Counted from the first letter of the stretch, positions 11,162 through 23,245 are shown. The stretch is DNA of 64,000 nt from Imbricaverruca yamaguchii (GCA_034440575.1 JAOTOL010001165.1:217501-281500); one strand, 5' to 3'. Translations and numbers: made by a program. Notes: generated from the letters alone by a model not told the origin.

Positions 11162-11655
11162 GTTAGTTCTCAGTATACTCACGTTATGCCCCTCTGTGTT
11201 CCGAGTACACCAAACTGTACTCTGCGTCGCGACATTCCACCAATGGTGTACCCGTATGAAATCGCCTTCCATGTCTGATATCAATATTCCATTGTGTGAT
11301 ATAATTAAGCATTACTTTAATGTTGGTGATTTCAATTTGCATTATTTGTTTGTATTGTGAAGCGCTTGACTTTGATTGCTTGCCGTATTATGTACAGACC
11401 TCAGTTCTTAAAATTCGTCGTCTGATTATCAACGGCTTTTGAAAACGCACATGCTCTTACACTAGATACATGTTTATAACTTATGTGTTATATATGAAGC
11501 CAGTTTTGCAGTTCTTCTTGACCAAATGCATAGTGATCAGTGGGACAATTATAGATCCACATCCCTTTCAGAGGTAAGCCTTATTCGCTAATCGGCATGT
11601 TTAGCTGAATGCTCTTCTAACAAATCGGTCTTTGAATGACGACCTTTTGGTGCAG
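11162..11655. other. Intron, nothing notable
   Basis: A short intron of 494 bp in which no repeat or coding similarity was seen. Confidence 0.6.
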
Positions 11656-11808
11656 GGCTTTGTCGGCGTATGTGGCGCTCTTCTATTTGGGTGTGGCATT
11701 CCTGGCGCCCTTTTGCTCGGCTTCATTGCCGTGAAGTCTGAGAATGCTGTAGACACCTTGAAGATATCGTATTCGATGACGGCTATATGCCTTATCGTCT
11801 TCTGCCAG
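11656..11808 (+). CDS. SLC49A3: SLC49A3-like transporter, exon f (helices 8-9)
   Basis: This 51-codon exon has both ends in phase 0. It reads GFVGVCGALLFGCGIPGALL, then LGFIAVKSENAVDTLKISYS, ending CLIVFCQ. It aligns with the GLCGALF...GILGALALG segment of vertebrate SLC49A3. The acceptor is TTGGTGCAG ending 11655 and the donor is GTGAGT at 11809. Confidence 0.9.
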
Positions 11809-12818
11809 GTGAGTCCGGGATTGTTTAGTTATTCGTTGTTGACATACGACAGCTGATATCACGGTGGCATATTGGACTGACGAAGTGTGCGTCTTATATG
11901 TGGGCACCCGTGTCCTTTCGCGATTCATTTCAATGTTCGTGCTATTTTAGATCACTTACCGCCTTGATTGTCGGGTGTAGTTTGACTAGAGACATAAGTA
12001 AGTGTATTTCTAACTTACTTTCTGAGTCTATGTCGAACATGCTAGCAACCATTCTGTTTAGATATTCCTCGTCACACGGTTACTCGGGACTCACGTTCCA
12101 CAAACATTGTCGCCGGGATGCCCGCGCTATGGACACTGCCCCGTGGAATCGCGTGCCATAGCTATTCCTCAGGATTGCCGTCACATAAGCACTGCCACTC
12201 TGAGCTCCTGAGATAGAAAACAGAACACTTAGATGATTGGATGAGTGATGTATATAGGAGCTCTTTCGTTCTGCACTTTCTCCAGGCAGCTCATTTGCGT
12301 TCATTTATTTGGAAGTTGTGTTGAATGTTATTAATGATCAGGTGGGCTCAACGGGTAGCTCCACCATCAAGCTCATTTCATCGACTGAGAAATGATATAC
12401 TTTGCTTTAATCTTCTTCAGCTCAGCAGCTTATGCATGGGATTGCAACTCATTTCTGCCCAGAATACGGCATCAGTGCCCATAATAACGTATTGCTGCTT
12501 TGGCAACCATAAGTAGGCGGCAAATAGTGTACGTGCCAGTATCATTATCGTGCTATTTTGGACAATATTATGTCAGACGACATGCTCCACGACTAACTCC
12601 AGTTAGTGTTGTTACCAGAATGGGATGCGTTCCAACTAAGAGCTGCACGAAGACTGACAGTTTTGTGATCAACCAATGCCACAATGAGAAATAGAACGTC
12701 AGGGGGGGGGGTCATAAGAGGCCGAGCTATGAATGTATGTGAACACTTCTGTTTGAGTCGTGCAGACATGGTCATTGTGCTCGCAGACATCCCCCAATGA
12801 TAATGCCGCCTTCGTCAG
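11809..12818. other. Intron, nothing recognised
   Basis: About 1 kb without coding similarity. A run of nine G lies near 12705. Confidence 0.5.
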
Positions 12819-12975
12819 GCGGTGAGGTATCCAGACCTGCACTGGCTGGTGGCAGTAGCAATCGGTTTGATTGGTCTGATCGGCATAGGCATGTATCCAC
12901 TCACTCTGGAGTTGGGTGTGGAGGCCACCTACCCCATAGATCAGACCTACAGCAACTCACTCATCTTCATACCAG
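12819..12975 (+). CDS. SLC49A3: SLC49A3-like transporter, exon g (helices 9-10)
   Basis: The exon encodes AVRYPDLHWLVAVAIGLIGL, then GIGMYPLTLELGVEATYP and IDQTYSNSLIFIP. It matches the LLGLFGFSVGPV..EL.VE.S.P...... IFV segment of vertebrates. The acceptor is CTTCGTCAG ending 12818. The donor is GTTAGT at 12976, leaving one nucleotide (phase 1) that forms a Gly codon with the next exon. Confidence 0.88.
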
Positions 12976-13199
12976 GTTAGTATTACCGTGTGCCATGGGC
13001 ATGAAGGAGAATGCAGTAAGGCAGGTATGGTCAGGGTCACACCAACTTCCTGTGATATTCTGTATCTTGAAAAGGAAATTCAAGCAATTGTACCAGTCAA
13101 AAGGTTGAATTCACAACACTACAAAAGCCATGAGTAGGGAAGTAACAGCCGTGCATACCACACCTTTTGATACTATTTACTGTAATAATGCGAGGCACA

Positions 13200-14027
13200 T
13201 TAACCCGCGCCGTCTCTCCGGTCAGATCCTCACACCCCGTCTCGGGGGATAATAACCTCCTTCTAAAATCTAAACTAAGCGTCGCACGAAAACGAAGGTG
13301 TCATCGGAAAGCGCTCGACGAGTTGGGTCCGTATCCACCCCAAAACAACTTCCCCACAAAAGTGACGTCAGTATGGGGGGGGTGCTACTGACGACTTACA
13401 CGACTTCACTTTTCACGACTTACATTATGTTTTTGGCTCCAGGGAGTTAATTTTGGGCGATATTTGAGAGAAAAAAAATATTTGGAATCAGAAAAGGACA
13501 GCGAAATCTACCAGGGCCATACAAAATTGTTGCCCCCCCCCCCCAAACAGATTATTTACAAATTTTGAGTTTTCAAGTTTTCTTTAATTTTCCTTTTCTA
13601 ATGGGTACAGCAGACCGAGAAACGTTGTTGGAAGTCAACATGCCCTAATAAAAAATGCGTATTTTAGCCAGAATCGTCGATTTGAACTCTAATACGCAAA
13701 TATGCAAAATTTATAAGTAGTCAAAAACGAAAAAAAAATCCTCTCATACATTTTATTGCATCCTTAAAGATAAGCAAACGCTGTAAGTGTCATTAAAATA
13801 TCTGTATCCGTTAAAGCGTGACGATTGATTGAACTTTTTTGGAGGTGACTTTACTTGACCTTGACTAACTCGTTGACCCTGGATGACCTGACTTCAAAAT
13901 TTTGAAACAGCATGCCAAATTGATGTGGGAAAAGGTATGCCAAATTTTGGCACGCTTCCGCGCGCCATTCGTTTACTATCAGAGAAAAACCTGGCAGTTG
14001 AAGACCCGCCGAGACGGGACGGATTAA
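13200..14027 (+). mobile_element. TTAA-flanked non-autonomous element, family A copy 1
   Basis: The element begins TTAACCCGCGCCGTCTC and ends GAGACGGGACGGATTAA, so the ends are imperfect inverted repeats bounded by TTAA. It contains AGAAAAGGACAGCGAAATC, a poly-C run and AGCGTGACGATTGATTGAAC. No coding capacity is seen. Related copies are at 22470-23245 and 40379-41406. TTAA target specificity is typical of piggyBac elements; the superfamily here is an inference. Confidence 0.75.
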
Positions 14028-14517
14028 AACATCGACACAAGATCACCAGCCCAGATTTTGAGAAAATTCTGCATTTTTGCATTCCCAAAGTAAACAAAAT
14101 AGCACTCCGAAAATATTTTTGCCAGAGCAGCTTGAAAAGCATCTAGGTACATATGTAATTTCTAAACAATTACTTGAATCCAAGAGTTGAAACATGGGAT
14201 CAAAGCCGTATACAGAGGTAAAATAATCAGCTTCTGCGCATCCTTCTGGGTAGGCTGCCTTATGCCGTGCACCATGCGTCATCCGTCCACGCCGTCATCA
14301 CGCATGGACATGTGCCGGGCAGAGCGCCGAAAGCAAAGTAGTGCATTACGTCGGATAAACGTTGTCTTCTTTCCAGTAACGAACCAAAATCGATAGGCAC
14401 GTCTTTTTCCTTCGGAGCCGTGTCGTTTTTGTCAGCGTGAGATCACAAGCTCAGCCGAAGGAATGCGGTATGTGAAAGACTTTCCTCTCGTGCCACTTAC
14501 TGTACATGTAACTGACA

Positions 14518-14860
14518 GGCGTTCCGCAAGGCAGCGTCCTATTCCCAACCCTATTCCTCATTATTTATCAACGACGAATTGGACCAACTTCCTCTGAAGG
14601 CTTCCAGTCTAAAATATTCGCTGTACGCCGATGATTTGGTCATTCGGTGCACCCACCTCTTGGCGGATACAGCAAACCATTGTGTACAACTCCCCATGAA
14701 TCACATTGATTCATGTTGCTCCCTCTGGAGGCTACATATTTTACCCACTAAATCGGTCACAATGCTCTTTTCTCGACCTCCTAGATATACCCTACCCCGT
14801 CCACCGCTTCGCTATTGCGATGACATTATGCACCCGAAACTTATAGATATATCGGAATAA
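14518..14860 (+). pseudogene. Non-LTR reverse transcriptase fragment, broken
   Basis: A GVPQGS motif (from 14518) is followed, after a frameshift near 14565-14575, by INDEL and SLYADDLVI, the YADD polymerase box, then LWRLHILPTKS. This is the palm part of a non-LTR retrotransposon reverse transcriptase (Jockey/I/R1-like by motif style). The fragment has no start, endonuclease or intact frame. Confidence 0.75.
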
Positions 14861-15043
14861 TCCTCGACAAAGGACTCTATTTCGTCCCCCATATTACCTA
14901 TATTAGCAGCGCTGCGTTGCGCGCCCGAATCTCCTTCACCGCATCTCCGTTCGCGACTGCGATGCAGACAGGGCTGCCATCACCAGTCTGTATTGCCATA
15001 ATTTGTTCAATCCTGGAATACAATGGGTTTCGATCACTTGTCG

Positions 15044-15110
15044 GCAAAGTCGCTGGCGGGTGCCGCTCTGGCGGTGCTAGACACCCTCGTGGGCCGGCTG
15101 TGACAGTATG
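15044..15110 (+). pseudogene. Decayed tandem copy of transporter exon h
   Basis: The sequence GTCGCTGGCGGGTGCCGCTC recurs at 15044 and 15124, followed by near-identical text to GGGCCGGC. The upstream copy carries a TAG in frame (GCTAGACAC) and ends at TGACAG, so it cannot serve as an equivalent exon. It arose by a local duplication of about 80 bp that includes the acceptor region. Confidence 0.75.
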
Positions 15111-15122
15111 ACTGATCGACAG

Positions 15123-15254
15123 GGTCGCTGGCGGGTGCCGCTCTGGTGGTGCTCGGTACCGTGATGGGCCGGCCAATCTCCCCGAATGGTCATAGGATCG
15201 AGGTTTGCACTGTGGGCGCAGCCGCCGGAGGAATCGAGCCCCTCGACTACACCA
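15123..15254 (+). CDS. SLC49A3: SLC49A3-like transporter, exon h (helix 11 region)
   Basis: The exon completes a Gly codon and reads SLAGAALVVLGTVMGRPISP, then NGHRIEVCTVGAAAGGIEPL and DYT. It corresponds to the vertebrate segment after IFVLGQ and leading to DPLDW. The acceptor is GATCGACAG ending 15122 and the donor is GTGAGT at 15255 (phase 1, one nucleotide carried over). A broken duplicate lies immediately upstream. Confidence 0.82.
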
Positions 15255-16304
15255 GTGAGTCTTGGCTTAGTCCACATTTCCATCGTCAGCACCAGAGTCG
15301 TCTGATAAATCCAGCCACTCGACCACACTAGTTAGTCATTGCGTAGTCCGCACTGTCCGCAAGGGCTCCAGCTTTCGCTGGTGACGTGCTAGGTCAGTAT
15401 AACCCTGCAAAGGTGCCAACTGTGGCTGGTGATGTGTTTGGTAATCACGCGAACTCTAGCTATACATCATTTCCATCCGAATCCCATTGTCCATTCACTG
15501 TCAACGTCCCTGATTATGTCCTCCTCCCAACCCTGCAAACAACAACCCTTCCCATGTCACGAGCAGGTAGGCCAGCTTTCCGTGGTTTACTCATCTGCTC
15601 ATATTAATCGGGGTAGTCGCGCCCCCTCGCTCGTCCCCCGGGGTTGGCGGAATCCTGAAGAATGAGGTCTCCCGTCGCACGGTACTAATTGTGACGGTGG
15701 GGGGGGGGGGGGACACGTCTCTTTGGTCTTGATATCCCGGAGGGGTGGAAGGCCCACAGTGCCCATACGTGCCAAGTGACAAGTTGTCTCGGTTCGGGGG
15801 CCTGGACCGATATGATTTCTTCCCAGTGTCTGCCGGCCCGGTCGGCTGGGGCCAAGGGGTGGACGGCGCTGTTAGTGCGGTTGAGGTGATGAGTCTCTCT
15901 CTCCCGTCCGTGCAAATGCGCCGCCTGCCATGTATAGCTCTTCTGGCGTCTGACGTCTTCCCATCCGCGGGACTCCAGTAGGCCCCGTTTGCGATGGGGG
16001 TGCCAGAGAACCCAAATGCTAACGTACTACATGACATCTTCAAATGAAAAAGAACCCTCATGGTCCCTCTAGTAGAGGCCAGTCCACCTTCCCACGAATC
16101 GCTGGTGGAAGATCCGTAACCCGGAGGATAGCAGTACTACTTTTCCCAATGCCTCTCGTGTTCTCATCGTCCGGGGACTGACAAAGGATCTTCCCTCGGT
16201 GTCTGATCAGTCGCATTAGACAATCGCATTAGACCAGTGCACGACATCAAAGGTGGTCGACGCATTAAACGCACAATACCTTCATAGTTAGATATCATTG
16301 CCGC

Positions 16305-16600
16305 ATTCGTCCGAGTACACAAGTCCGAGCTAACACACAAACTCCACAATATAGGTCTACGCGGACACATGACACACTTCATTCTCAACTTCCTCAGAGA
16401 CAGGACCCTTAAGGTCCGATGCGGCAGTGTCACATCAAACACCACAACTCAGGAGCAGGGCCTGGCGCAGGAGAGCGTGCTCTCACCGAGCTTCTTCATC
16501 GTCGTGATCAACGACGTACTTGCTGACCACATAGACACTTTTCTTCAATACTCATCTCGCGGAAGACATAGCAATTTGGACAACAGCAAAATGTGTCCTA
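16305..16600 (+). pseudogene. Reverse transcriptase remnant
   Basis: A single open stretch reads ELTHKLHNIGLRGHMTHFIL, then NFLRDRTLKVRCGSVTSN and QEQGLAQESVLSPSFFIVVI before NDVL. This is the fingers/palm segment of a non-LTR reverse transcriptase; the usual GVPQGSVLSP box has decayed to GLAQESVLSP. No catalytic YADD follows in the same frame. Confidence 0.7.
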
Positions 16601-16714
16601 AAAGCTGAAAAACATTCAAGCAGGTCTAGACCACATCGCAAAATGACCTTTATGATCTTTATGGTCCAGCCTGTAAAAATGAAAATGAAAATAAAAATGA
16701 TAAAAATCGTCCCC

Positions 16715-17330
16715 TGCTACTCGTGTTGAACCTAGGTCGAGGTGTGAGATTGCTGAAAATGTCCAACGAGTGGTGGCTGCATTCCCGCGGTTCTTCTAAG
16801 TACTCTTTAGAAATATTTGTGGTGACTGTCCTCTTTGATGAATTGAAATAGTAAAAGTAATCATGCCTTACCTATTTTTAAGTCAATAATTACACGGCTC
16901 ATTTGGTACTGATTGCAATGTAGAGTTTGCTATGATGTTTGCATATTGTTTCCTTTCTTATTGTATTTAGTCCGTTTTGATCGACGGAAATTCGAAGTAA
17001 CATACGTAAATGCCATAAAAACAATGGCGAAGCTACGCACAATGCGAAGCGAAAGGGGAAGAAGTTTCAGCACAGTGAACTCCATATTCGAAAGTAGCTG
17101 CTCGTTTAACCATTTCGTGATTTTTGTGTCTCCAGATAGGCTATGCTCATGGAAAACTTGAAAGATAAAAGTAAGATTTGTGAATTTTTTTTCCAAGATA
17201 GCAAAATAAAGTGGCCGAGAAAAACTCATGGGGAAATTGGTATTCGGGGGTACCCCAGGTTGATCGACCTGGGTTGGGCTGAGCCAGGGCTGAGCCCCCT
17301 CCCCCAACAGATATTGCGATCCTACACTAT
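16715..17330 (+). repeat. Dispersed repeat family D, copy 2
   Basis: Same order of blocks as 3145-3780, in the same orientation: CTACTCGTGTT, GTGGTGACTGTCCTC, TTTTGATCGACGG, TTTTTGTGTCTCC, and GGCTGAGCCCCCTCCCCC near the end. Confidence 0.65.
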
Positions 17331-18224
17331 GGGGGGATGAGCCCCCAATCGGTTTGAACCATACAGTGTCTTCATGCTCCCCCATCCTCATTAATTGTCG
17401 GAAATCAATGCGTTGGTCACTACTGTGCTTACGTTACCATATAGTTTCACTAACATTGTCACTAGACATTGGCAGGACAACTGCCATGGGCGTCACCGCG
17501 TCTTTTTTCCCTGGGGTTCGGGCCCCAAGCGTTTTTTTTTGTGGGGACCCAAATGAAAGTGACCCCACGACGAAAACTGGAAGGCTTCTGGAAAATGTGG
17601 TATCTTCCGAACCTGGAATTTCCCAGTTTTGCATCAGACACCATCCGAATGGGATGGGTAGACATGCGCGACGGTCCTGCCATGGGTCCGCCGGACGGTG
17701 CTCGGCTGCCATGGGCAGGTCAATGTCACAATGGCCCGCGGTGTGCCCGACGAGTGGGTCTGCCTGGCTGTCTGACCTGTCCTTAGAAATGTGTATGCAA
17801 CCTTTGAGACGATTGTACAGCTTTTGCCTATCACCTTCAGTTCCCCTTCGGTTGCCAGTTGCCGAATGAAATGCAATGTAGGCAAGCAATAGCTCCGTGA
17901 CAATAGCTGGCAATAGCAATAGCAACAGCTAGTAATAGCAACAGCTAGTAATAGCAACAGCTAGTTGGTATGGCAGCAACGCCAACTCGTACAGGTATAA
18001 AACTATGGCGGCTACGGTGTGGTAACTTGACGACTGCTATGTAGTGTCGTGCCCACTGCAGCATAATAGTACGACGGTTGTAGTCTAGTTGCGTGAGGAC
18101 TACGGTGTGTAGTGACGTGACGACTGTAAAGTTGCCACACGAGGATTGCAGCGTAGTGGTGTGACGGTTGCGTCGTAGTTACATGACGACTGCTGTTTAG
18201 TGATGTGCCGGCCGATTGTTTCAG

Positions 18225-18385
18225 ACTTCTACATGTTGATGACGACTCTGGTGGCCGTGTCTGCGATGGGCATGATCTTGCTGTTCGACACGCCGTACCA
18301 TCGATCAAATCGTGACGCCGTGTTGGCTGCGCCATTCGACACACTACCTGTCCTGGTCCACGACTCGCCGTCAGGGGAGCCGTGA
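18225..18385 (+). CDS. SLC49A3: SLC49A3-like transporter, last exon (helix 12 and C terminus)
   Basis: The exon completes an Asn codon and reads FYMLMTTLVAVSAMGMILLF, then DTPYHRSNRDAVLAAPFDTL and PVLVHDSPSGEP before TGA at 18383-18385. It matches the vertebrate helix 12 ending in FHTPYRR. The acceptor is GATTGTTTCAG ending 18224. The last 17 codons including the stop are the first unit of a 49-bp minisatellite that continues for about 690 bp, so the C-terminal tail is probably lineage specific. Confidence 0.85.
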
Positions 18386-19072
18386 CGACACACTACCTGT
18401 CCTGGTCCACGACTCGCCGTCAGGGGAGCCGTGACGACACACTACCTGTCCTGGTCCACGACTCGCCGTCAGGGGACCCGTGACGACACACTACCTGTCC
18501 TGGTACACGACTCGCCGTCAGGGGAGCCGTGACGACACACTACCTGTCCTGGTCCACGACTCGCCGTCAGGGGAGCCGTGACGACACACTACCTGTCCTG
18601 GTACACGACTCGCCGTCAGGGGAGCCGTGACGACACACTACCTGTCCTGGTCCACGACTCGCCGTCAGGGGAGCCGTGACGACACACTACCTGTCCTGGT
18701 ACACGACTCGCCGTCAGGGGAGCCGTGACGACACACTACCTGTCCTGGTCCACGACTCGCCGTCAGGGGAGCCGTGACGACACACTACCTGTCCTGGTCC
18801 ACGACTCGCCGTCAGGGGAGCCGTGACGACACACTACCTGTCCTGGTCCACGACTCGCCGTCAGGGGACCCGTGACGACACACTATCTGTCCTGGTACAC
18901 GACTCGCCGTCAGGGGAGCCGTGACGACACACTACCTGTCCTGGTCCACGACTCGCCGTCAGGGGAGCCGTGACGACACACTACCTGTCCTGGTCCACGA
19001 CTCGCCGTCAGGGGAGCCGTGACGACACACTACCTGTCCTGGTCCACGACTCGCCGTCGGGGGAGCCGTGGC
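18336..19072. repeat. 49-bp minisatellite grown from the transporter stop codon
   Basis: About 15 copies of a 49-bp unit (GACACACTACCTGTCCTGGT, then CCACGACTCGCCGTCAGGGG, then AGCCGTGAC). The first unit is the last coding segment of the transporter. GTCC and GTAC variants alternate in part of the array. As 49 is not a multiple of three, each unit changes the frame, but translation stops in unit one. Confidence 0.92.
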
Positions 19073-21037
19073 GTGGACAGAGGCTGGTTTCCAGTCTGGG
19101 ATACGAGAGGCGCGGCACCACGCCATGACAACCACGGCTAGCGGGCAATTTTGTTTAAGCTCACTGGCATTCACGGCTGTGAAAGCAACTGTGGGCTTCT
19201 CCGTGCTGCACTGTATCGAATTATGTTCGATACCGGCTTCATCAGAATCGAACCCGATTATTGGTTTAATGGACTAAGGGTTACTTGAAGAGGGTGCACA
19301 TTTGCGATTCTTTTTTGTGCAGGGGCCAGGAGATTCTTATGCATGGGCCAGTCCAGGCGTATTTCGGCAACTGTGGGAAAACTGATGTATCGAAAATCCG
19401 GGCGGCTGTTGTTCCTCATTTGCGTATTGAGATATACCAGCGCCGTATTTGTTGACAACTTTGTCACCACTTTATGGATTTACTACTCCAGCTGAGATTA
19501 AGAGCTGGCAAGATCGATGTGTGCCAGTCCTTGATCGATGCGTATGCAATTGGCAGTCATGGAACCAGTGTTCGGACTGACCTGCCAAATGATAGTGCAG
19601 TCTAATCATGACCTACGACGGGAAGTTCCCTACAACGAGAGGTGCGCGCCCATGCACCTGGTGGGGCAGCTGAGTACTGTGCCGTGTTCTACACCATCGA
19701 AACGATGCCGAACAGTCTGTGTGAGCGGTTTGGCCAGGGTGTTACGTACGCATCTGATTAGAGTGTGTTGAGGTGTCCGGGACATAGTGTTGGAGCGGTC
19801 GGTGTGAGGACTGTAACCGAGGATTTGGGGATTTGCCTTGGGGATTCGAAGGCGTCGTAAAAGAACACAACGATCTGTCTCAATGGCAAACAGCACGCTT
19901 ATGACAGTCTTGTTTTAGTCGCTTATGGCACCGATGCCATAGAGGTAGAAAGTTGATTGATGTTTTGCAAAAATATCGTCGAAGTTTATAGGCAAAAACA
20001 TAGATGCTTCACATCGTTCAAAAATGCACCCACATCAATGCGGTACAACTAACCTGTTTTCTAGGCGTGTAGCGGACTTACGAAAAAGTAAGGGGTTGGA
20101 AGGGAAGCTATTACCAATTGCTTATGCACATTAGGTCAGAATTTGCTGTACTTGTCGGGAGAGGATAATCACTGGAATTTCACAGCCGAAACGCACGATT
20201 TTCTTGTTGAGGATGTGCCAATGATAGGTTGCAATTTTCTTGAAGTTATTTTTGTTCATGTAGTGTTTGAACTGTTTAAGATAACTTTTCAATATTTACC
20301 GAACAGATGTTGATTTTTGAGTTGATGCACCTGCGGCTGCAACTGTTTTTGTTTTAGAGCGAACACACTACTACATCCTGCGTAAATTATTGTGGTCTGG
20401 TAGAGCACGGCTAGATCGGAAAATACCATGGTTACATTGATATCACTCGCATGCTTTGAATTACAGTGGATGTTTTGATTATAACCGACTGAGAACAATT
20501 TATGGTCTGCAATCTACTTGCGTAATTTGCATACGATGAATTACAGCAGGAGCACCAGAAGTGCCATCTATTCTTATGTTTGGATAGTAGAAAATAAAAT
20601 AGATAACTTCGATTTATGACGTAATCAGGCATAAGAATTACTGAAGAATACTATGTTCAGCAGTCGTGATTGCTTCTGTTACTTGACCTGCGTTATAGCG
20701 GATGAATGCGCTGTATATTGATGCACACAAAGACGCATACAGACGTGGATGCACGCATTTCCAATGTTGTGCACTGTTCATTTTTAAATGGTATGCTGCA
20801 TGTTTACGTCAGAATGATATCCGTCACATTGGCAGCAAGTGGCCCGATTTAACCACCTTGGTTGTGTTCCGTAATACATGGGCTATGTATTGTTTTTGTG
20901 ATCATTCATCCGCGCAGTCTGCGATCGTCCATTGGCGGCTAGCCCACTTCTCAGCTGTGCCCTGGATGTTGCTTTGTGGATCAATGAAGTTTAAATATAC
21001 ACTGCGGGGATCAACGCGAAAGCCCATGTCTGGGCTA
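19073..21037. other. Intergenic stretch, no recognised gene
   Basis: Several reading frames of 60-140 codons exist but none shows a family motif, splice structure or bias that I can support. Confidence 0.5.
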
Positions 21038-22030
21038 TTAACACTCGCACGTCCGGCGGTCCGCGCCAACTTCGCATGTCCTGGGGGGGGCGGATGTCTG
21101 CTCCCCCTAAGATCTTTAGAACTGTGCTAGCTGGCGGAAAACGAAAAACGGCGTTGGATAGCTGGTGACAGGCTCTATCGAAAGTGTTTCGGTCATTTTT
21201 CGTTCAGGTCAATATTCAGGTCACTGGGCCATCATAGATCAAATTCGACCAGATCAGGTGGAACTCTGATATTGACGCATAGCTCAGAACCTGTAAAAGA
21301 TAGAAACAAATAGCGAACGTTATTCGACAGTCCTTGAAATGTGCTACCGACAATAGGCGGTAAGGTCAGGTCAACCGAAAATAAGACTTCAGGTTTAGGT
21401 CATGAAGTAGCCTAGGGAGGGCATGTAATGTATCAATCGACACGTCTTGGCGATACAAGCACAATGACAGTAATTGCTAGCTCAGTGCAGTGCGATATAA
21501 TGCGCAGAAATGTGTCAGTGATCTCAGGTGACCTCAGATGACCTTAGTGAGGTCACTGAGCAAAAATGTCGGAGTTAACATTGAGCATAGCTTCAAACTA
21601 CAAGTCACAAACGTGATGTCATTCCGAGAGCAAATATGTAACCAGGAAACATTTGTATATTTTACCATAGCCCTATAATGGGGAAGCCATGGCCTCGACC
21701 TGACCTAAGGTAAATGCTACGGAAAAAACGATATATATGTTATGGTCCCTCATGAGATCATGACGTGTTACAAGTTTACGTGTACAACAAATCAATCGCC
21801 CAATTATTGTGGAAGTTATGCCATCTAGAACTCCGAGTTTAGTTGGGTCACTTCGCCTGACCTGGTCACCTGACCTGGGATGACCCAGGGTTAAAAATGT
21901 ATGAGAATATGCGTAAAAGACCAATGAGCAGCTATGCGATGTTTGGCCCTGCTAACCCGATTAGTTTGGCGGCAACTTAGGAAAAACCGCAGGGAGGGCA
22001 GATATCTGCCCCCGGACATGCGCGTGTTAA
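21038..22030 (+). mobile_element. TTAA-flanked non-autonomous element, family E
   Basis: The left end TTAACACTCGCACGTCCGG and right end CCGGACATGCGCGTGTTAA are inverted repeats bounded by TTAA. The interior contains many AGGTCA/TGACCT motifs and no reading frame of note. The left part (about 21040-21693) is repeated in reverse orientation at 30901-31550 in Gαq intron 1. Confidence 0.75.
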
Positions 22031-22469
22031 GATGACCGTGCGTGCCCTGTTGGTTTTCGTTTTTGGAGAAGAGTGATGAACTAGGATTTTAGACATATTC
22101 TCTCCATGCAAGTCCGGTAGACTAACGTCCACGCACGCACTGGGAAGCCTCTGAAACACGGGCGTAGGATCCTGTTCAGTTGGAGAGGCTCCAGCCCCTC
22201 ACCACAACTTGCAGCTTAGCTCCCAAACTTTGGAGCCAGCCCCCCCAACTTCGGAAATCAAGCAGATGGCAAATTCAAGCAATCCAAACACCGAGGAAGA
22301 TAACATGAACAGTCAACAAACAGTATGCAATGTTTGAACAACAACAATGACAGTAGGCATATATAAATGCTACTCATTAGTCAAGCATCCAGATATTTGC
22401 ATATAGGCACTCATGATTTCATGGGGTATCAATCGGGCAAAAGTGATTGATGAACACCTGGCAATGTGT
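22031..22469. other. Intergenic spacer between TTAA elements
   Basis: A CCCC-rich block at 22165-22265 resembles 3030-3110. Otherwise nothing was recognised. Confidence 0.4.
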
Positions 22470-23245
22470 TAAACAATCATCCGCCGTCTTCCCCGTCTCT
22501 CCAGCCCCGTCTCAGGGGGTGATAGGAGCCCCCTTCTAATCTTCAACCTAAGCGTCACACAACGAAATATCGGAAGCGCAAAAAAAATGTCACGCTACGG
22601 GTGGAAAGTGAAATAATTATATTTACCCACAAAAATGTGACGTCACTATGGCCCTAGCTTTTCACAACTTATATAATGTTTTTGGCTCTGAGGAACTCAT
22701 TTTGGGGAGATTTGAAGAAAAAAAGGAATCAGAAAGGGAGGGCGAAATCGACCGAGTCTTAAAGTTTTTGCCCACTGGATTTAAGAAAATCAAGATCTTG
22801 GCTTTTCAATTTTCATTAATATGTCTTATTCTAATGGGTAGGAAGATCGAGAAACGTTGTTTGAACCCAGCTTGCACTCATAACAAATGCTTATTTTAGC
22901 CAGAATTGTCGATTTTAGCTCCAATAGGCAAATATGCAAAACCAATAAATAATCAAAAACAGAACAATTTGTATCTATTCCTCTGGTGCGTTTTGTTTCG
23001 TCCCTAAACATAAGCAAGCGCTAGAAGTTTCACTAAAGTATCTTTATCCGTTAAAGCATGACGACTGGTTGAACATTTTTGGACGTGACCTTACTTGACC
23101 CTGACTAACTCGTTGACCCTAGATGGTCTAACCTCAAAATTTGACATAACATTCCAAATTGATGTGGGAATAGGTGTGCCAAATTTTAGCGCAATGCCGC
23201 GCGCCGTTCTTTCACTGTACCCAGAAAAGTTATGGTGCGGGTTAA
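22470..23245 (+). mobile_element. TTAA-flanked non-autonomous element, family A copy 2
   Basis: Same block order as 13200-14027: CCGTCTC...CCCCGTCTCAGGGGG, a TTTTTGGCTC block, AGAAAGGGAGGGCGAAATC, TTAAAGCATGACGACTGGTTGAAC and CTGACTAACTCGTTGACCCT. The ends at TTAA (22470-22473 and 23242-23245) are my best placement. It is more diverged than copy 1. Confidence 0.65.

Larger units (their letters stand above)
12976..15122. other. Intron with TTAA element and reverse-transcriptase remnant
   Basis: The intron holds a complete family A TTAA element (13200-14027), a decayed reverse-transcriptase fragment (about 14518-14860), and a broken copy of the following exon (15044-15110). Confidence 0.7.
15255..18224. 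other. Intron with retroelement remnants
   Basis: The intron contains a G homopolymer (about 15699-15712), a reverse-transcriptase remnant (16305-16600), dispersed repeat family D copy 2 (16715-17330), and a tract of AGCAACAGCTAGTAAT repeats at 17915-17965. No exon was recognised. Confidence 0.6.

Noticed and set aside
18336..19072. Possible CRISPR-like array
   Set aside because: Units are contiguous without unique spacers, and the genome is eukaryotic. The same holds for the other tandem arrays.
20702..21130. 142-codon + strand frame
   Set aside because: It runs into the end of TTAA family E and shows no family features; probably chance.
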